From Panonychus citri (taxonomy: Eukaryota > Arthropoda > Arachnida > Trombidiformes > Tetranychidae): a DNA stretch of 64,000 bases. The position numbers were made by a program, and so were the translations under genes. The stretch covers positions 744,001 to 808,000 of the forward strand of contig NW_026515477.1 of the NCBI RefSeq assembly GCF_014898815.1, in the 5' to 3' direction. This document shows, in pieces, positions 54,356-64,000 of this stretch. Position 1 is the first letter of the stretch. The number at the start of each line of letters is the position of its first letter. The notes below the pieces were generated by a model. It worked only from the letters and a program-made list of their open reading frames with translations, was not told the DNA's origin and made no database searches.

Positions 54356-55389
54356 TCAGCGTTTGAGGGATAAATCAATCATGGTTTTGATTTTATCGGT
54401 AAAATCATTTAGTTTTTTGGTGTAATCAATATATTTGCCATTCATTAATCGGATTTGTTCAATTGTGGTCCAACAAGCTTCCGTGTCAAGAACTTCTTTA
54501 GGACTGTTGGGTCTTTCGATTATGGTTGTTTGTTGTAAGGGACATTTGTCCAACTCGCTGATGAATGATTCAAATTCACTTCTCCAAAGAATATCTTTTT
54601 TTAGATTAACACTGAAATATACTCGCAACTTGTTACAATGATCTTTAAATTTTTCCAATTTATCCTGTACTCGGATGAACAAAATTCCCAATTGATGAAG
54701 AAAATATTGAAGAACATCATGTTGATTCTGAGAGAAAGAAGCCAAAGATAAACTATCTAGTAGACGATCTCGATCGAGTTCAGTAACTTCCTTGAAATAT
54801 TCATTAGATTTTTCAACAAGTTGAGCTACATTTTCATATGGATCATTGAAAACAGAATCTTTATCAATAAACCGTTGAACTTCTTGGAGAGCACTTTTCA
54901 ACCTCAATTCGGCAGTGATAAGTTTAGTCTCTTTTGCTGTTTCCTTTAATTTCACCAATTGGCAATATCTTTCCTGTAATAGATCCATTTGACTTTTTAG
55001 CCGTTTGATATTACTTTCAAGATGTTGAACTTCAGCCTTGATTAGTTCATATTCAGCTGGATTGAAAGGACCTGAGGCTGTCGATGAAGAGTATCTGTGA
55101 ATAAAGTAATCATTTAATAAACAGAATAATTGATATGATTAATCAACCATATCAATACTTACGAGTCAAGTTCCTCTTGTGATACAGGACAAGCTTCAGA
55201 AACAACAATATTAATCAAATTATGGAACCATTGATGGCGACCAAGATCATCTTTAAGAGCAGCTTCAAGAGCAGTTAATTCAACTTGAGGAAAAATTTGC
55301 TTATCAGCCAATTCTTCAGATTTTAGTAAATTGATCAGCTTGAGAATTGAATCTGTTCTTGTTCTCCGACCAGATGAGATGGTTGACAT
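54356..55389 (-). CDS. Coiled-coil protein, possibly HAUS augmin complex subunit 3-like
   Basis: Exons 55163-55389 and 54356-55094 join in phase and give 321 residues. The N-terminus has LEAALKDDLGRHQWFHNLIN followed by ACPVSQEELDSY. This recalls the conserved N-terminus of HAUS3/Dgt3 (a Trp-Phe pair followed by a 'leu-ser-glu-glu-glu-leu' type stretch). The rest is predicted coiled coil, e.g. YELIKAEVQHLESNIKRLK, LVKLKETAKETKLITAELRL and FLHQLGILFIRVQDKLEKF. Augmin recruits gamma-tubulin to spindle microtubules. The protein is about half the length of human HAUS3 (603), so the assignment is tentative; another augmin or kinetochore coiled-coil protein is possible. An E2F-like TTTTCGCGG lies about 115 bases upstream, which would suit a mitotic gene. 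Confidence 0.45.
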
Positions 55390-55502
55390 TTTAAATTGAG
55401 AATAATTATTAACTGAAAGCAAATTAATTAAATCCAAATCCAAACAAAAACACTTTTAATTTTAACGAATGAATTTCATTCAATGAAAATAAAACAAAAA
55501 AA

Positions 55503-55511
55503 TTTTCGCGG
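55503..55511. promoter_or_regulatory. E2F-like element upstream of the HAUS3-like gene
   Basis: TTTTCGCGG inside the near-palindrome TTTTCGCGGAAAA (55503-55515), about 115 bases upstream of the HAUS3-like ATG on the minus strand. It resembles the E2F core (TTTSGCGC) without matching it exactly. A role is inferred only from position and the gene's likely mitotic function. Confidence 0.25.
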
Positions 55512-55665
55512 AAAAAACAAGGGACCGTTTTCTAATTAAAAGTTGCAAATTCTTTGAGAAAATGAATCAAAACAAAGTTTTTACTTTGACGAGCAAAAAA
55601 ATTTAAACTTTTATTGCGAATTTACTTGGGGAATCTAATGGATTCGAACTTATTAACTTTAGTAT

Positions 55666-57016
55666 TTAGTGTTGATTTGCTGTATAATCCTGAACTTTAT
55701 CTTCATTATCATTTGAAGGTTTTCTATCAAATATTCTTGATAAAGTTTTGCTAATTGGATTCCAAGTTCTAAATGTCCATTTATTGTTATTAGTATTGTT
55801 ATTGGAATTGGTATTGTCACTCGAAGGTTGTTCTTTGATTATCTTTTCATCACCAGTCCAATTACTCCAGGGAAACTTATTTGGATTATCGGGATCATCA
55901 AGATCAGTTGTAAATTCGAGCCAATTTCGATAATGCCAAATATCCGCATACACACCATAAGCCCTTTTAGAGAAAGACAAAGTTTGTCTGGTTATTAAAT
56001 CGATTGATTGTAAATTTGAATCATGAATTTATTGATCTGAGTACTTACGTCCCACAGGGTGGACCCCAAGAGACAACTCCAATTAGAACATCTTCCTTGA
56101 ATGTAGAACCTCTAATGACCAATGGTCCACCCGAATCGCCGGGACAGGCATCAACTCCTTTAATTCCAGCACAGATCATACCGTCGAGAAAAAATTTGGC
56201 GAAAGTTTTTTTACAATCCGGTTGACTAATTAACGGAAAATCAGCAGTCATCAAAGTGGAAGCGACTCTTTGACCCATTTGTCCCCAACCAGCAACGGTC
56301 ACTTTTTCACCGATATGTTTAGCGGACGGAGTTGATGGTAAACGAATTGAAAAGATCTGATCACCAAGAGGAATTGGCTCAGTTAATTTGATCAAAGCCA
56401 AATCATCAGCATAAATATTTCGTCGATAAGGAACAAATATTTTGCTAACTTCATAAAGTGTCACGTTTTCTTCATCTTTCTGATTTTTTTGATTGTTATA
56501 ATTTGGCTGAATTCGGTAAGATTTAACATCTTCCACTTTGACACAATGAGCGGCCGTTAAAATCCATGTCGGCGATAGAATCGCTCCTCCACAAATATGT
56601 CCAAACCCATGACGAAGTGAAACAATATAAGGAAACGAACCATTTTCGGCAGGTCGACCTCCGATCACTCGAGAGATCATCTGAGGAGATTCGTCATCAC
56701 CTTCAGGTACATAATCGGGAATTATTCCTCCAGGACCAGAGAAAATTGAGCTGTCAATCAAATCTTCTTCGTAATCGTCGATTTCAGGAGATTGGTCAGT
56801 TAAAAATTCATCAAAATCAGAATAAGAATCATCATCATAATGATAATCAGTTGTGGGCATTAATTTTGTAATTGTTGCATCAAAAGTTTCTGTAGTCTCA
56901 TTAGTATCAATCGTGTAAACCAAATCATTGATAAAACCAAAGCCGATCAATAAAAACAAATTAAACAAATTAAACAATTTGATATTGTGTTGATTACCAT
57001 GATTTAATCGAGCCAT
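55666..57016 (-). CDS. Secreted trypsin-like serine protease (S1A) with acidic prodomain
   Basis: Exons 56049-57016 and 55666-55963 join in phase, 421 residues. The hydrophobic N-terminus (LFNLFNLFLLIGFGFI) is a signal peptide or anchor. An acidic prodomain of about 85 residues (DDDSYSDFDEF, DDYEEDL) precedes the activation site ISR116|VIGGRPA. The catalytic triad is His157 (LTAAHC), Asp205 (YADDLALIKL) and Ser295 (CPGDSGGP). Asp289 at the S1 pocket predicts cleavage after Arg/Lys. After the catalytic domain, a tail of about 80 residues is rich in Asn, Ser and Trp. There is no clip domain. Proteases of this layout act in digestion, clotting or prophenoloxidase-type cascades; which one cannot be told. 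The start is the ATG giving MARLNHGN. Confidence 0.9.
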
Positions 57017-57380
57017 GGTCAAATTAGATTAATATGAACACAGTTTAATGACGATAACATAATTTTAGCCTCAATTACTTTATAATAAATAAATTGGCCA
57101 TTTTAGGTGTAAAGATTGTTATTAGTTATTAAATTACAATTTATGCCAACTTGGTAATCTATCAAATATGAAAACATATTGGTAATTAAAGTGATTAAGT
57201 GATTGATTACAATATATTGAGATTTTTTCATTTATACTTGTGTATTTGTCGTTGTAAATGTAGGATTGATTAACAATTTACATAGATTGACTTAATTGTG
57301 TCGTACAATCAAGAGGGGGAGGAGTGTTTCAAATTGTTAAATTAAATTATGAAAAATAGTTTATTAATTTAGCTCTTCGA
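57017..57380. other. Short intergenic stretch
   Basis: AT-rich DNA between the protease start and the UTP15 stop, both on the minus strand. It probably contains the protease promoter and the UTP15 3' UTR. Nothing else was seen. Confidence 0.6.
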
Positions 57381-59046
57381 TCAATTTGACAATGAATTGT
57401 TAAGCAACATATCTATTTGGCCTGATAAACTCATCATTAGCTTTAAACAAGCTTCTTCGGCTTCGACTTCGACTTTTAATCGTTTGAAAAGTTCTGATTG
57501 GATTGGTGAAAATTGAACGGATGAACGATAAATGTCACAGAATATGATTGCCACATCGACAAGAATACGGTTAAATCGAGGGTCACGAATATGTTTAATC
57601 AGGAAATTAGCAACACAACGGAAACCTTGTTCATCTCGACCTGATAGAGCGGCTCTCAGGGTTCCTCGTCTATTTAATTCTTGCATCATGCTGACAACTA
57701 ATCCTGGTTTTTTGACACAACGGACAAGTGACAAGTCTAAGGCTTTTGTGTGATTAAATTTTTTTAACTTTCTATCATACGAGGCTAAATTAAGCTTTTT
57801 TCTTTCAACTTCTTTAATCACCACAGTGTCATCGTCCATTGTAGGAAATTGATTATTAAACGCGTCGTCATCATCGTCATCTGGTTGACGCCATTGAAAA
57901 TATCGCTGTTGTTGTTGCCTCTTTACGATATGAGCATTAAGAACCTCTTTAACCTTTTCCTCGGTTTCTTTGGACTTGAAACGCCTCGAAATAAGAGTAC
58001 CATCAGTTGCACCAACGTTAAAAGCTTTGGAATTGACAGCGATACTTAACAATTGGGAGGGTACAAAACTTAACGATGTTACAAATGAAAAGTGGGTATC
58101 GAAAATTTTAACAATTCCATCCAATGAACCAGTAAACCAGAAATCATTGTAACTACATAAAGTTGTGATTGTTTTACTATGTAAAGTGGGAAAAGTTTTT
58201 ATCACTTTACCAGCAACTAAATCGATAATCTTGACTGATTTTGAAGCTGAAGCAATTAAGAAAGTTCCTCGGGTGATAACAGATTCCACTGGATTACTCA
58301 GGTTGAATGAATTAGTTGGTATATGAGAGTTTTCCCTTAAATCCCATAATTTGACTGTATGATCGTAGGAACCAGAGGCTATCAAAAGTGACCCCTGGTC
58401 GAATATACAACCTGCACGGATGTAATCTTGATGAGGTGTAATGTTTCGAGTTGTATCTGTAACGAAAAGTAAAAAGAAACCAAATAAATAAAACACCAAT
58501 TAAGTATAAAGAGTATTTTTAAAAATTCTCACCTAAACCAATTTCCTGGACCAATGATCCATCAGTAATATCCCATATTTTGATATGTTTATCATCAGAA
58601 AAACTGACCACTTGATTATAATTGATAAACTCAGATATACGAACAGAATTGGTATGACCATCAGATGAATTAAATCCTAACATTCTGATAGGTTTACTAT
58701 TATCAATATCAAATATATTAACTTTTCCCGAATCAGTTGATGAGGTGAAAAGTTTACAATCTCCTTTACGATAAGAAGCCCAATGAAGAGTATCCATTTT
58801 TTTAGAAGAAACACTTTGATAATATCTCTTTGATTCCATACTATTAACATTGTAGATAGAAATTCCATCCCTAGCAGTTACCAATAATTCATTGTTGGTT
58901 GTATTTAAATCCAATTTATCAATGATTCCCTTTTCTTTGACAACCTTAGGAGGTTCTAAGACATGTTGCCAATATAAAGCTTCCTCTGAAAGATACTCTT
59001 TAATCTTGGGCAATGAAACATCACTTGTCCCTTTAAAAGTAGCCAT
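57381..59046 (-). CDS. UTP15: U3 snoRNP protein UTP15 (t-UTP, WD40)
   Basis: A nucleolar component of the small-subunit processome (t-UTP/UtpA), needed for pre-18S rRNA processing and Pol I transcription. Exons 58533-59046 and 57381-58456, in phase, give 529 residues. The N-terminus reads SEEALYWQHV. WD40 repeats follow, with typical ends such as DDKHIKIWDI and GSYDHTVKLWDLRE. The UTP15 C-terminal domain contains LASYDRKLKKFNHTKALDLS, ELNRRGTLRAALSGRDEQ and NFLIKHIRDPRFNRILVDVA. An acidic insert (PDDDDDDAF) lies before it. The start fits the family. It is head-to-head with the ELMO-domain gene, with 392 bases between starts. Confidence 0.94.
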
Positions 59047-59438
59047 AATCCAAAGAAATTAAAACCAAACACTTTAATCAATTAACAAACACGAGAATGA
59101 AAAACAACAATTAAGTTCCAATTGAATCAACAACACATGCTGATCATCAGCTGGTCAGTTAAAATCTCCATCGAGAACAACAGGTGTCGCTTTCGTCGTA
59201 GCGGTTCAATTGAACATGGAAAAGAATTTGGATTTGAATTAGCCGCTTTTCGATTTCACCCAAATTTTAGCCAATCGGTGATCGTTAACCAGATTATTTG
59301 GTAAACATTTGATTCTGGTTTTGTTTTGATCTTTTTGTATTTCTCTCTCTCTCTCTCTTTCTCTTTGAATGAAATTTTTTATTGAATTGATGAAGTTAAT
59401 CAATTGAATTTATTTTGTTACTGTTTACAAGGAATATT
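59047..59438. promoter_or_regulatory. Divergent promoter region, UTP15 / ELMO-domain gene
   Basis: 392 bases between ATGs. AGGTGTCGCT at 59182-59191 is also found upstream of the F-box gene. A GC-richer patch (59160-59230) and a CT repeat (59341-59364) are also present. Core-promoter use is inferred. Confidence 0.4.
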
Positions 59439-60655
59439 ATGAGTAATCAAAAGCCTGTTGGTGGTGGTGTTGCTCGTACATCATGGATTAGGTTTCAATT
59501 TGTTGGTGATATTTTTAATTATGCTGTTAACTCGGTGATTTCTTGGTTTTGGTATTATGTTACACCGATTCTTAAAATTTTACTCCGTAGATGTACAGGA
59601 TTATGTGAACTTCAACGAATCTGTTATAAAACAGAGAAAGGAGCTCAAAGATCATTGGAAGTTGAAAAATCAATTTACTCTTCAAGACGGAAAGTGATTA
59701 ATCGTATTTGTGAGAAGCTTGATGATCTTGCTAATAATGGAAGATTTAATTCTAGTAATACCTGTGAAGTTGTTCGATTAGTAGAACATGCAGTTGAAGC
59801 CATTTGCATTGAGAAAGATATTAAACCTGCGATTCATCCAGAGTAAGTTGTTCCATTCTTTTAGTATCTTCATCAGCAATCAAATACAATTTAACTGATT
59901 TTTGTTTTCTCTTCTTCTTTTATAGATTTGTTACAGCTTTAAGAATCAGTTTTCTTCAAATTTATGGGTACAAAAATCTACAACACGAGATTAATTGTCT
60001 TCGTAGTGTTCCTTATGATAGTGATAATCAAGAACATGAGAAAAAACTTCTCCAACTCTGGAATACTCTGAATCCACAGAATCCTCTTAAATCCCGGGTA
60101 ACCAAACAGTGGACTGAAATTGGATTTCAAGGCGAAGATCCTAAAACTGATTTCAGGGGAATGGGTATTCTCGGGTTAGATAATCTTCTTTATTTCGCAA
60201 CAAATTATACCAAAACTGCTCGGTGTATTTTACTTCATTCTAACCATCCAAGTCATGGGTAAATTATTTCATCAACTTAATTACTGCAATTGCATTTGTA
60301 ACCAAAATTTTCTGACTCATTCTCTTGATTTTTTTTCTTCTATTCCTTTTTTTTAAATAGTTTTCCTTTCGCAATAACTGGTATCAATTTAACCTTCATC
60401 GCTTACACTCTATTGAACAATAATCGACTCAAAACTCATTTCTACAATAGTCATTTTGGGACAACCTGTTTGGAGGATTTTCACAGAGTCTATTGTTATT
60501 TGTTTTTCACTTTTGATAAACTCTGGATAGAGGAGAGGCCTAAAGATATCATGGAATTCAGTCATATTAAAGAGAAATTCATTAATAATCTCAACAATGA
60601 ACTTGAGAAAAACGAAACCATTCTAAGGTGGAATCCACCGGTTGAGGATGTTTGA
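59439..60655 (+). CDS. ELMO domain-containing protein (ELMOD1/2 type ARL2/ARF GAP)
   Basis: Exons 59439-59842, 59926-60258 and 60361-60655 join in phase, 343 residues. A hydrophobic stretch near the N-terminus (AVNSVISWFWYYVTPILKIL) may anchor it to a membrane. The ELMO domain covers about residues 135-325. It includes LLQLWNTLNPQNPLKSRVTK and WTEIGFQGEDPKTDFRGMGI, with the conserved Arg of FRGMG that is needed for GAP activity, then LGLDNLLYFA and FPFAITGINLT. ELMOD1-3 stimulate GTP hydrolysis by ARL2 and ARF proteins, with roles at lipid droplets, ER and mitochondria. The start is the first ATG; the open frame extends a few codons upstream without one. It is convergent with SEH1, 201 bases between stops. 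Confidence 0.9.
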
Positions 60656-60856
60656 AAATTATTCTAATTTGTATGATAAATTAATAAAATTGTATAATAA
60701 CAATTGGAAATGGATCTTTCTTTTATTTATCTATCATTGGCCATTGATGGGAGATGAGATTGGCAGTTTCGATTGTGCAGAAAATATGAAGATGAAAAAA
60801 AAACAATTCGAAGAGAAAAATGATTTCTAAATTTTCGGTATCACTAATGAGACGAT

Positions 60857-62032
60857 TTAGTGACGAGTCATTGGACCAGGACTGACCAGAGAGCTGAAAT
60901 TCCGGTGACCTTTAGTGTTTTTACCCTCTGAGGTACCAGAACGATCTCCTTGATTGCTTGATACTCCATGAAAAGATTGATTAGAATGACTTTTCAATTC
61001 AGTGACACATTTCCAGTTGTCCAAATAATTAGCTAAAATTTATTAGAAGGGCAGAAAAAGAGTTAAGAATCAGCATGTCAATTGGATTTCAGTTCAATTG
61101 AGCTTACCTTTCCATAGCCGGACACTTCCGTCGTCCCCTGATGAGGCTAAAATGGTTCCTGTTATATTCCAAGAGACTCTCCAAACCTGAGCTCCATGTT
61201 CATTGAATTGAGCGACTTGTTTTATTTCAAATTTTTGATTGAGTTGTGTGTTGCTTGATTGATGAGCAAGATTTGTTGATTGTCCATCAAAAGGCTTAAT
61301 GGAAAGTATCTTAACATCACGAGAAGCAATTCCAAGTAAATGGTAAGATCTACCGACATTCGGTGCAAAAGCGATATCATGAACTGGATCACTCACAAGA
61401 CTTATAACTTCAATCTTAATCCATTGCCGGGTATTTTCACTAAACTCAAAAACAATCACTTTACCGCCTGCAGATGAATCATCACTGCCAACAGCAATCA
61501 TGGGAGGATGAATACGAGATGGATTCCAGGTAATTGAACTCAGAGATATTTTACAATTTATCTCATGTTGAACAGACCATTGGCTTAAGGTCATAACATC
61601 AGGGGCTTCATAGATTCTTAAGCTTCCATCTGAAGAACAGGTTGCAAGTAGAAGACCCAAATGTCTTGGTGCAAATTTAACATCAGTTACTGAGGTGCGA
61701 CTGTCAACAAGAAAAGCCCGACGTACCCAAGAATTTGATTCTCCACCACTTATACTATCAGCTGGTAATTCCTCCCAAATAGCTGCACTCCGGTCAAAAG
61801 AACAGGTCGCCAATACTTGACCAAACTCTGGATGAGCCCAGGTAACTTTCCAAACTGATGCTGTGTGACACTTCCAACTAGACGTACAGTGCCATTGACC
61901 ATCTTCACCAAGATCCCAAACTTTAACACTTTGATCACTTGAACAAGTGGCCAATCGTCTTCCATAAAAATCATAAGCAACATCGTGGATTAAATCCTTA
62001 TGATCTGCCTCAACATTTCGAGCAACAAACAT
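60857..62032 (-). CDS. SEH1: Nucleoporin SEH1 (Nup107-160 / GATOR2 WD40 protein)
   Basis: Exons 61108-62032 and 60857-61032 join in phase, 366 residues (human SEH1L 360). The protein opens with HKDLIHDVAYDFYGRRLATC. WD40 repeats continue through SSDQSVKVWDL, HTASVWKVTWAHPEFGQVLA, CSFDRSAAIWEE, TDVKFAPRHLGLLLATCSSD and SSGDDGSVRLWKGKLNN-type ends; the second exon adds NYLDNWKC and a Ser-rich tail. SEH1 is a scaffold subunit of the nuclear pore Y-complex and of GATOR2, which regulates TORC1. The start gives the expected short N-terminus. It is head-to-head with the next gene. Confidence 0.95.
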
Positions 62033-62552
62033 TTCAATGGATTCTTGGTGTTAAAAAGAGACAATTTTCATCTAATTAAATTGATGACAATCAAACAAAG
62101 AAACAATAATGAAACAGTTAATTACAAACCAATTTCCTTAAGAAAACAACAACAATTTGAAAGTAAACAACGAGAAACACCAGATGGCACCAGTGGAATG
62201 AAAATCAACCGCAGAATTTGAAAAAAGTATCCATTAGATTTTAAAAGATTCTCGTTAATTTTAATTAAAAATGGTCGTTAATTAACTAAAATGATTCTAA
62301 TTAAATTCAGTACTTCAACTTCAATCAAAGAACAAATTAAAATCTTAGAAATTGAAAGAAATTTATTTAAAAAGGAAAAATATAATTCTTTTGATAGATA
62401 AAGGATCAAATTCGGATCCGATATTAGTAAATTTTACCGCTGAATTTTTTATTTGTTTACAATTTTTGTTATTTCTTAATCGATGGTAATTAAATTAATT
62501 TTGTTTTCTGTGTAAATTTTAATTATCCTTTTGTTTGTGCCAGTAGACTATC
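62033..62552. promoter_or_regulatory. Divergent region, SEH1 / borealin-like gene
   Basis: 520 bases between ATGs. CCAGATGGCA at 62180-62189 is the reverse complement of the TGCCATCTGG found upstream of RpL37A, at a similar distance (about 148 bases) from the SEH1 start. The remainder is AT-rich. Confidence 0.4.
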
Positions 62553-63332
62553 ATGAATAATGCGGATATTCACCGTCAACTTCATCAAAATCAACCTTCA
62601 TTATATGATGACCTAAGGATCCAAAGGGAATTTTCTTTGACTGATTTAGAGTCAAAGAAAATGAAAATTTTAAACGGAATAAAGAAACATTTTTGTGTGT
62701 TACGAATGAAAATACCAAAAAATCTTGCAAATGAGACGATGGGCAGTTTATTCGAAAGAGGTGTTTTCAGTGCTGATGCTCCTGAGATAACTTGTATTGA
62801 TTCAATTCTAGCCTTGGATGGTACATCTTCAGCCCTTAAAGGAGCCAATGCCCTTCAATCAACTATTCGTGAACATAATTTTCTAAAGCCAACACCTAAA
62901 TTTGATGACATTTCAGCGATTTCTATTGATTCAAAAGGCGCTGAGAGAAAGAAAAAAGTTCCAGTTAGAGGAAGACTAAACTTCACCTCAGCGAGCAAAA
63001 ATTCACCCTACAAATCATTGACTAAATCTCGTTTAATATCGGCTGGTAAAAAGCGTAAAGCATCAATTCTAACACCCTGTAAACCGAGTCAAGTTGTTCC
63101 TGTCGAGTCAAAAATGGAAATTTTCAATCATGAAAAGTTTATCAATCAGTTTAATGCAATCAGAATCCAATCAATTGAAAGAATAACTGAAGAGAAAGAA
63201 AATCTTAAGGAAAGGATAAAGAATAACTTTGATGAGTTAAGGAAAAAAGCACCAAGCCTTGAAAAAGAGTACACAGTTTACCGAGATTCTGGTGAGTTGG
63301 AAAAATTTTTCACCAAACACTGTAAACTGTGA
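62553..63332 (+). CDS. Basic protein, possibly borealin-like (chromosomal passenger complex)
   Basis: A single exon of 259 residues. The N-terminal part LTDLESKKMKILNGIKKHF then VLRMKIPKNLANETMGSLFE resembles the short helical N-terminus of borealin/Nbl1 (a heptad region followed by a 'leu-arg-leu-pro' type motif), which binds INCENP and survivin. The middle is basic and Ser/Thr-rich (KKKVPVRGRLNFTSASK; AGKKRKASILTPCKP), with SP/TP-like sites. A second helical stretch near the end, RITEEKENLKERIKNNFDEL then RKKAPSLEKEY, looks like a weak repeat of the first. Borealin is a guess from pattern; an unrelated nuclear protein is possible. The start codon is well placed after the divergent promoter. 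Confidence 0.4.
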   Translation: MNNADIHRQLHQNQPSLYDDLRIQREFSLTDLESKKMKILNGIKKHFCVLRMKIPKNLANETMGSLFERGVFSADAPEITCIDSILALDGTSSALKGANALQSTIREHNFLKPTPKFDDISAISIDSKGAERKKKVPVRGRLNFTSASKNSPYKSLTKSRLISAGKKRKASILTPCKPSQVVPVESKMEIFNHEKFINQFNAIRIQSIERITEEKENLKERIKNNFDELRKKAPSLEKEYTVYRDSGELEKFFTKHCKL

Positions 63333-64000
63333 AAAAAGACTCAATCACCTTTAATTATAATCTTTATATTGTGTATGTATTTTAATTTTTTTTTTGTCAA
63401 ATCTTAGTTAATCATTTATATATATATATTTATTTTCTTTAAAAAAAAGAGAAGATACTGAAAATGAAAGATGAAAAGAAAGTAAAGTTAGAAAGAGGAT
63501 AATGATGAAGAGGAGGAGCGACATCAATTTTGACAGAAAGAGCTAGTTAATGATCTGATTTAACGGATACCTGGAGTTACCTGGCTCAGTTAAACTTTTC
63601 ATCTCGATCTAAACAGTCACTTTACAAGCACTTTTATCATCACCATCACCATCATCATCATCATCATCATCATTTTCATTCACATCTCAAGACAGAACGT
63701 CAATGAGACCTCCCTTTTTAACATTTTACTAATTGTCTTCATTTCTAACTTACTCTTTCTACCGAACACAATCAATTTCAACAATTAACTTTGATTTTGT
63801 ACACTTTTTAATTCGATTGCTACAATCACTCGCTCTCGATGTTGAAATAAACGACTTGAATCTTTTCATTTGTTTCATTTTCTTAATCATCACTCATCAA
63901 AAGTGTTAACAATTTGACCAACAAAAACACACCAATCAAAACGGAGTAAATTGTTATTACATAATTAACTAGTGTCCAAATTAATTGTGATAATATTTTC
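63333..64000. other. 3' flank and intergenic to the window end
   Basis: 3' UTR of the last gene (a TATATATATAT run near 63418-63430) and AT-rich DNA with a CAT microsatellite. No further gene start was recognised before the window ends. Confidence 0.6.
63636..63673. repeat. CAT/CAC trinucleotide microsatellite
   Basis: About 12 units of ATC with two CAC interruptions. It is one of many CAT/GAT tracts in the window (also near 3860, 5222, 6049, 6115, 13414 and 21770). Within genes they encode the His, Asp, Ser and Met runs seen in several proteins. Confidence 0.9.

Overview
The window is nuclear DNA from an ecdysozoan animal, almost certainly an arthropod. The evidence is a crustacean cardioactive peptide (CCAP) receptor, a cuticular chitin-binding protein of the CPAP1 type, and three copies of Neverland, the Rieske cholesterol 7-desaturase of moulting-hormone synthesis. 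The DNA is AT-rich and compact, many introns are only about 60-120 bases, and non-coding DNA is full of the word CAATTAA/TTAATTG and of CAT/GAT microsatellites. This fits a small-genome mite (an acariform, spider-mite-like chelicerate). That placement is an inference; the sequence alone does not prove the taxon.

Layout. 1-7.9 kb: no protein gene seen, ending in a probable 5' UTR exon and intron of a neurogenin/tap bHLH gene (8.1-9.3 kb). 9.7-14.0 kb (-): a seven-exon CCAP receptor, assembled here from splice sites and reading phase. 14.3-18.3 kb: Eaf (+), RpL37A (-), CCT2 (+). 20.2-29.7 kb (+): a large secreted CPAP1-type protein with a 4.8-kb first intron that holds a decayed gene relic. 29.9-30.9 kb: a rearranged patch with a partial copy of the neighbouring SF3B3 gene and a broken Toll-like fragment. 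31.1-35.2 kb: SF3B3 (+). 35.4-37.5 kb: a small UQCC6/Brawnin-like protein (-), a UCH-type deubiquitinase (+) and a coiled-coil protein (-). 39.6-41.3 kb: a CD36/SCARB scavenger receptor (+). 41.6-42.0 kb: an interrupted exon relic. 42.2-48.6 kb: three tandem Neverland genes (+). 49.4-54.1 kb (+): a SEC14/CRAL-TRIO protein, an FBXO7-like F-box protein and the zinc transporter ZIP9. 54.4-57.0 kb (-): a HAUS3-like protein and a trypsin-like protease. 57.4-63.3 kb: UTP15 (-), an ELMO-domain GAP (+), nucleoporin SEH1 (-) and a possible borealin-like protein (+).

Housekeeping genes (spliceosome, ribosome, ribosome biogenesis, chaperonin, nuclear pore, transcription elongation) are packed as alternating convergent and divergent pairs. 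Five divergent pairs share intergenic regions of 271-530 bases. The accessory content is the Neverland array and the two rearranged or relic patches.

Main points for follow-up: (1) the Neverland triplication is mosaic, with near-identical Rieske exons and introns but diverged catalytic exon 5, which suggests gene conversion; (2) four apparent single-base frameshifts all look like one base missing from a short homopolymer or homopurine run, so a consensus-sequence error is at least as likely as real gene decay; (3) the SF3B3 partial duplication next to a Toll-like fragment; (4) a methionine-rich upstream ORF in the neurogenin leader.
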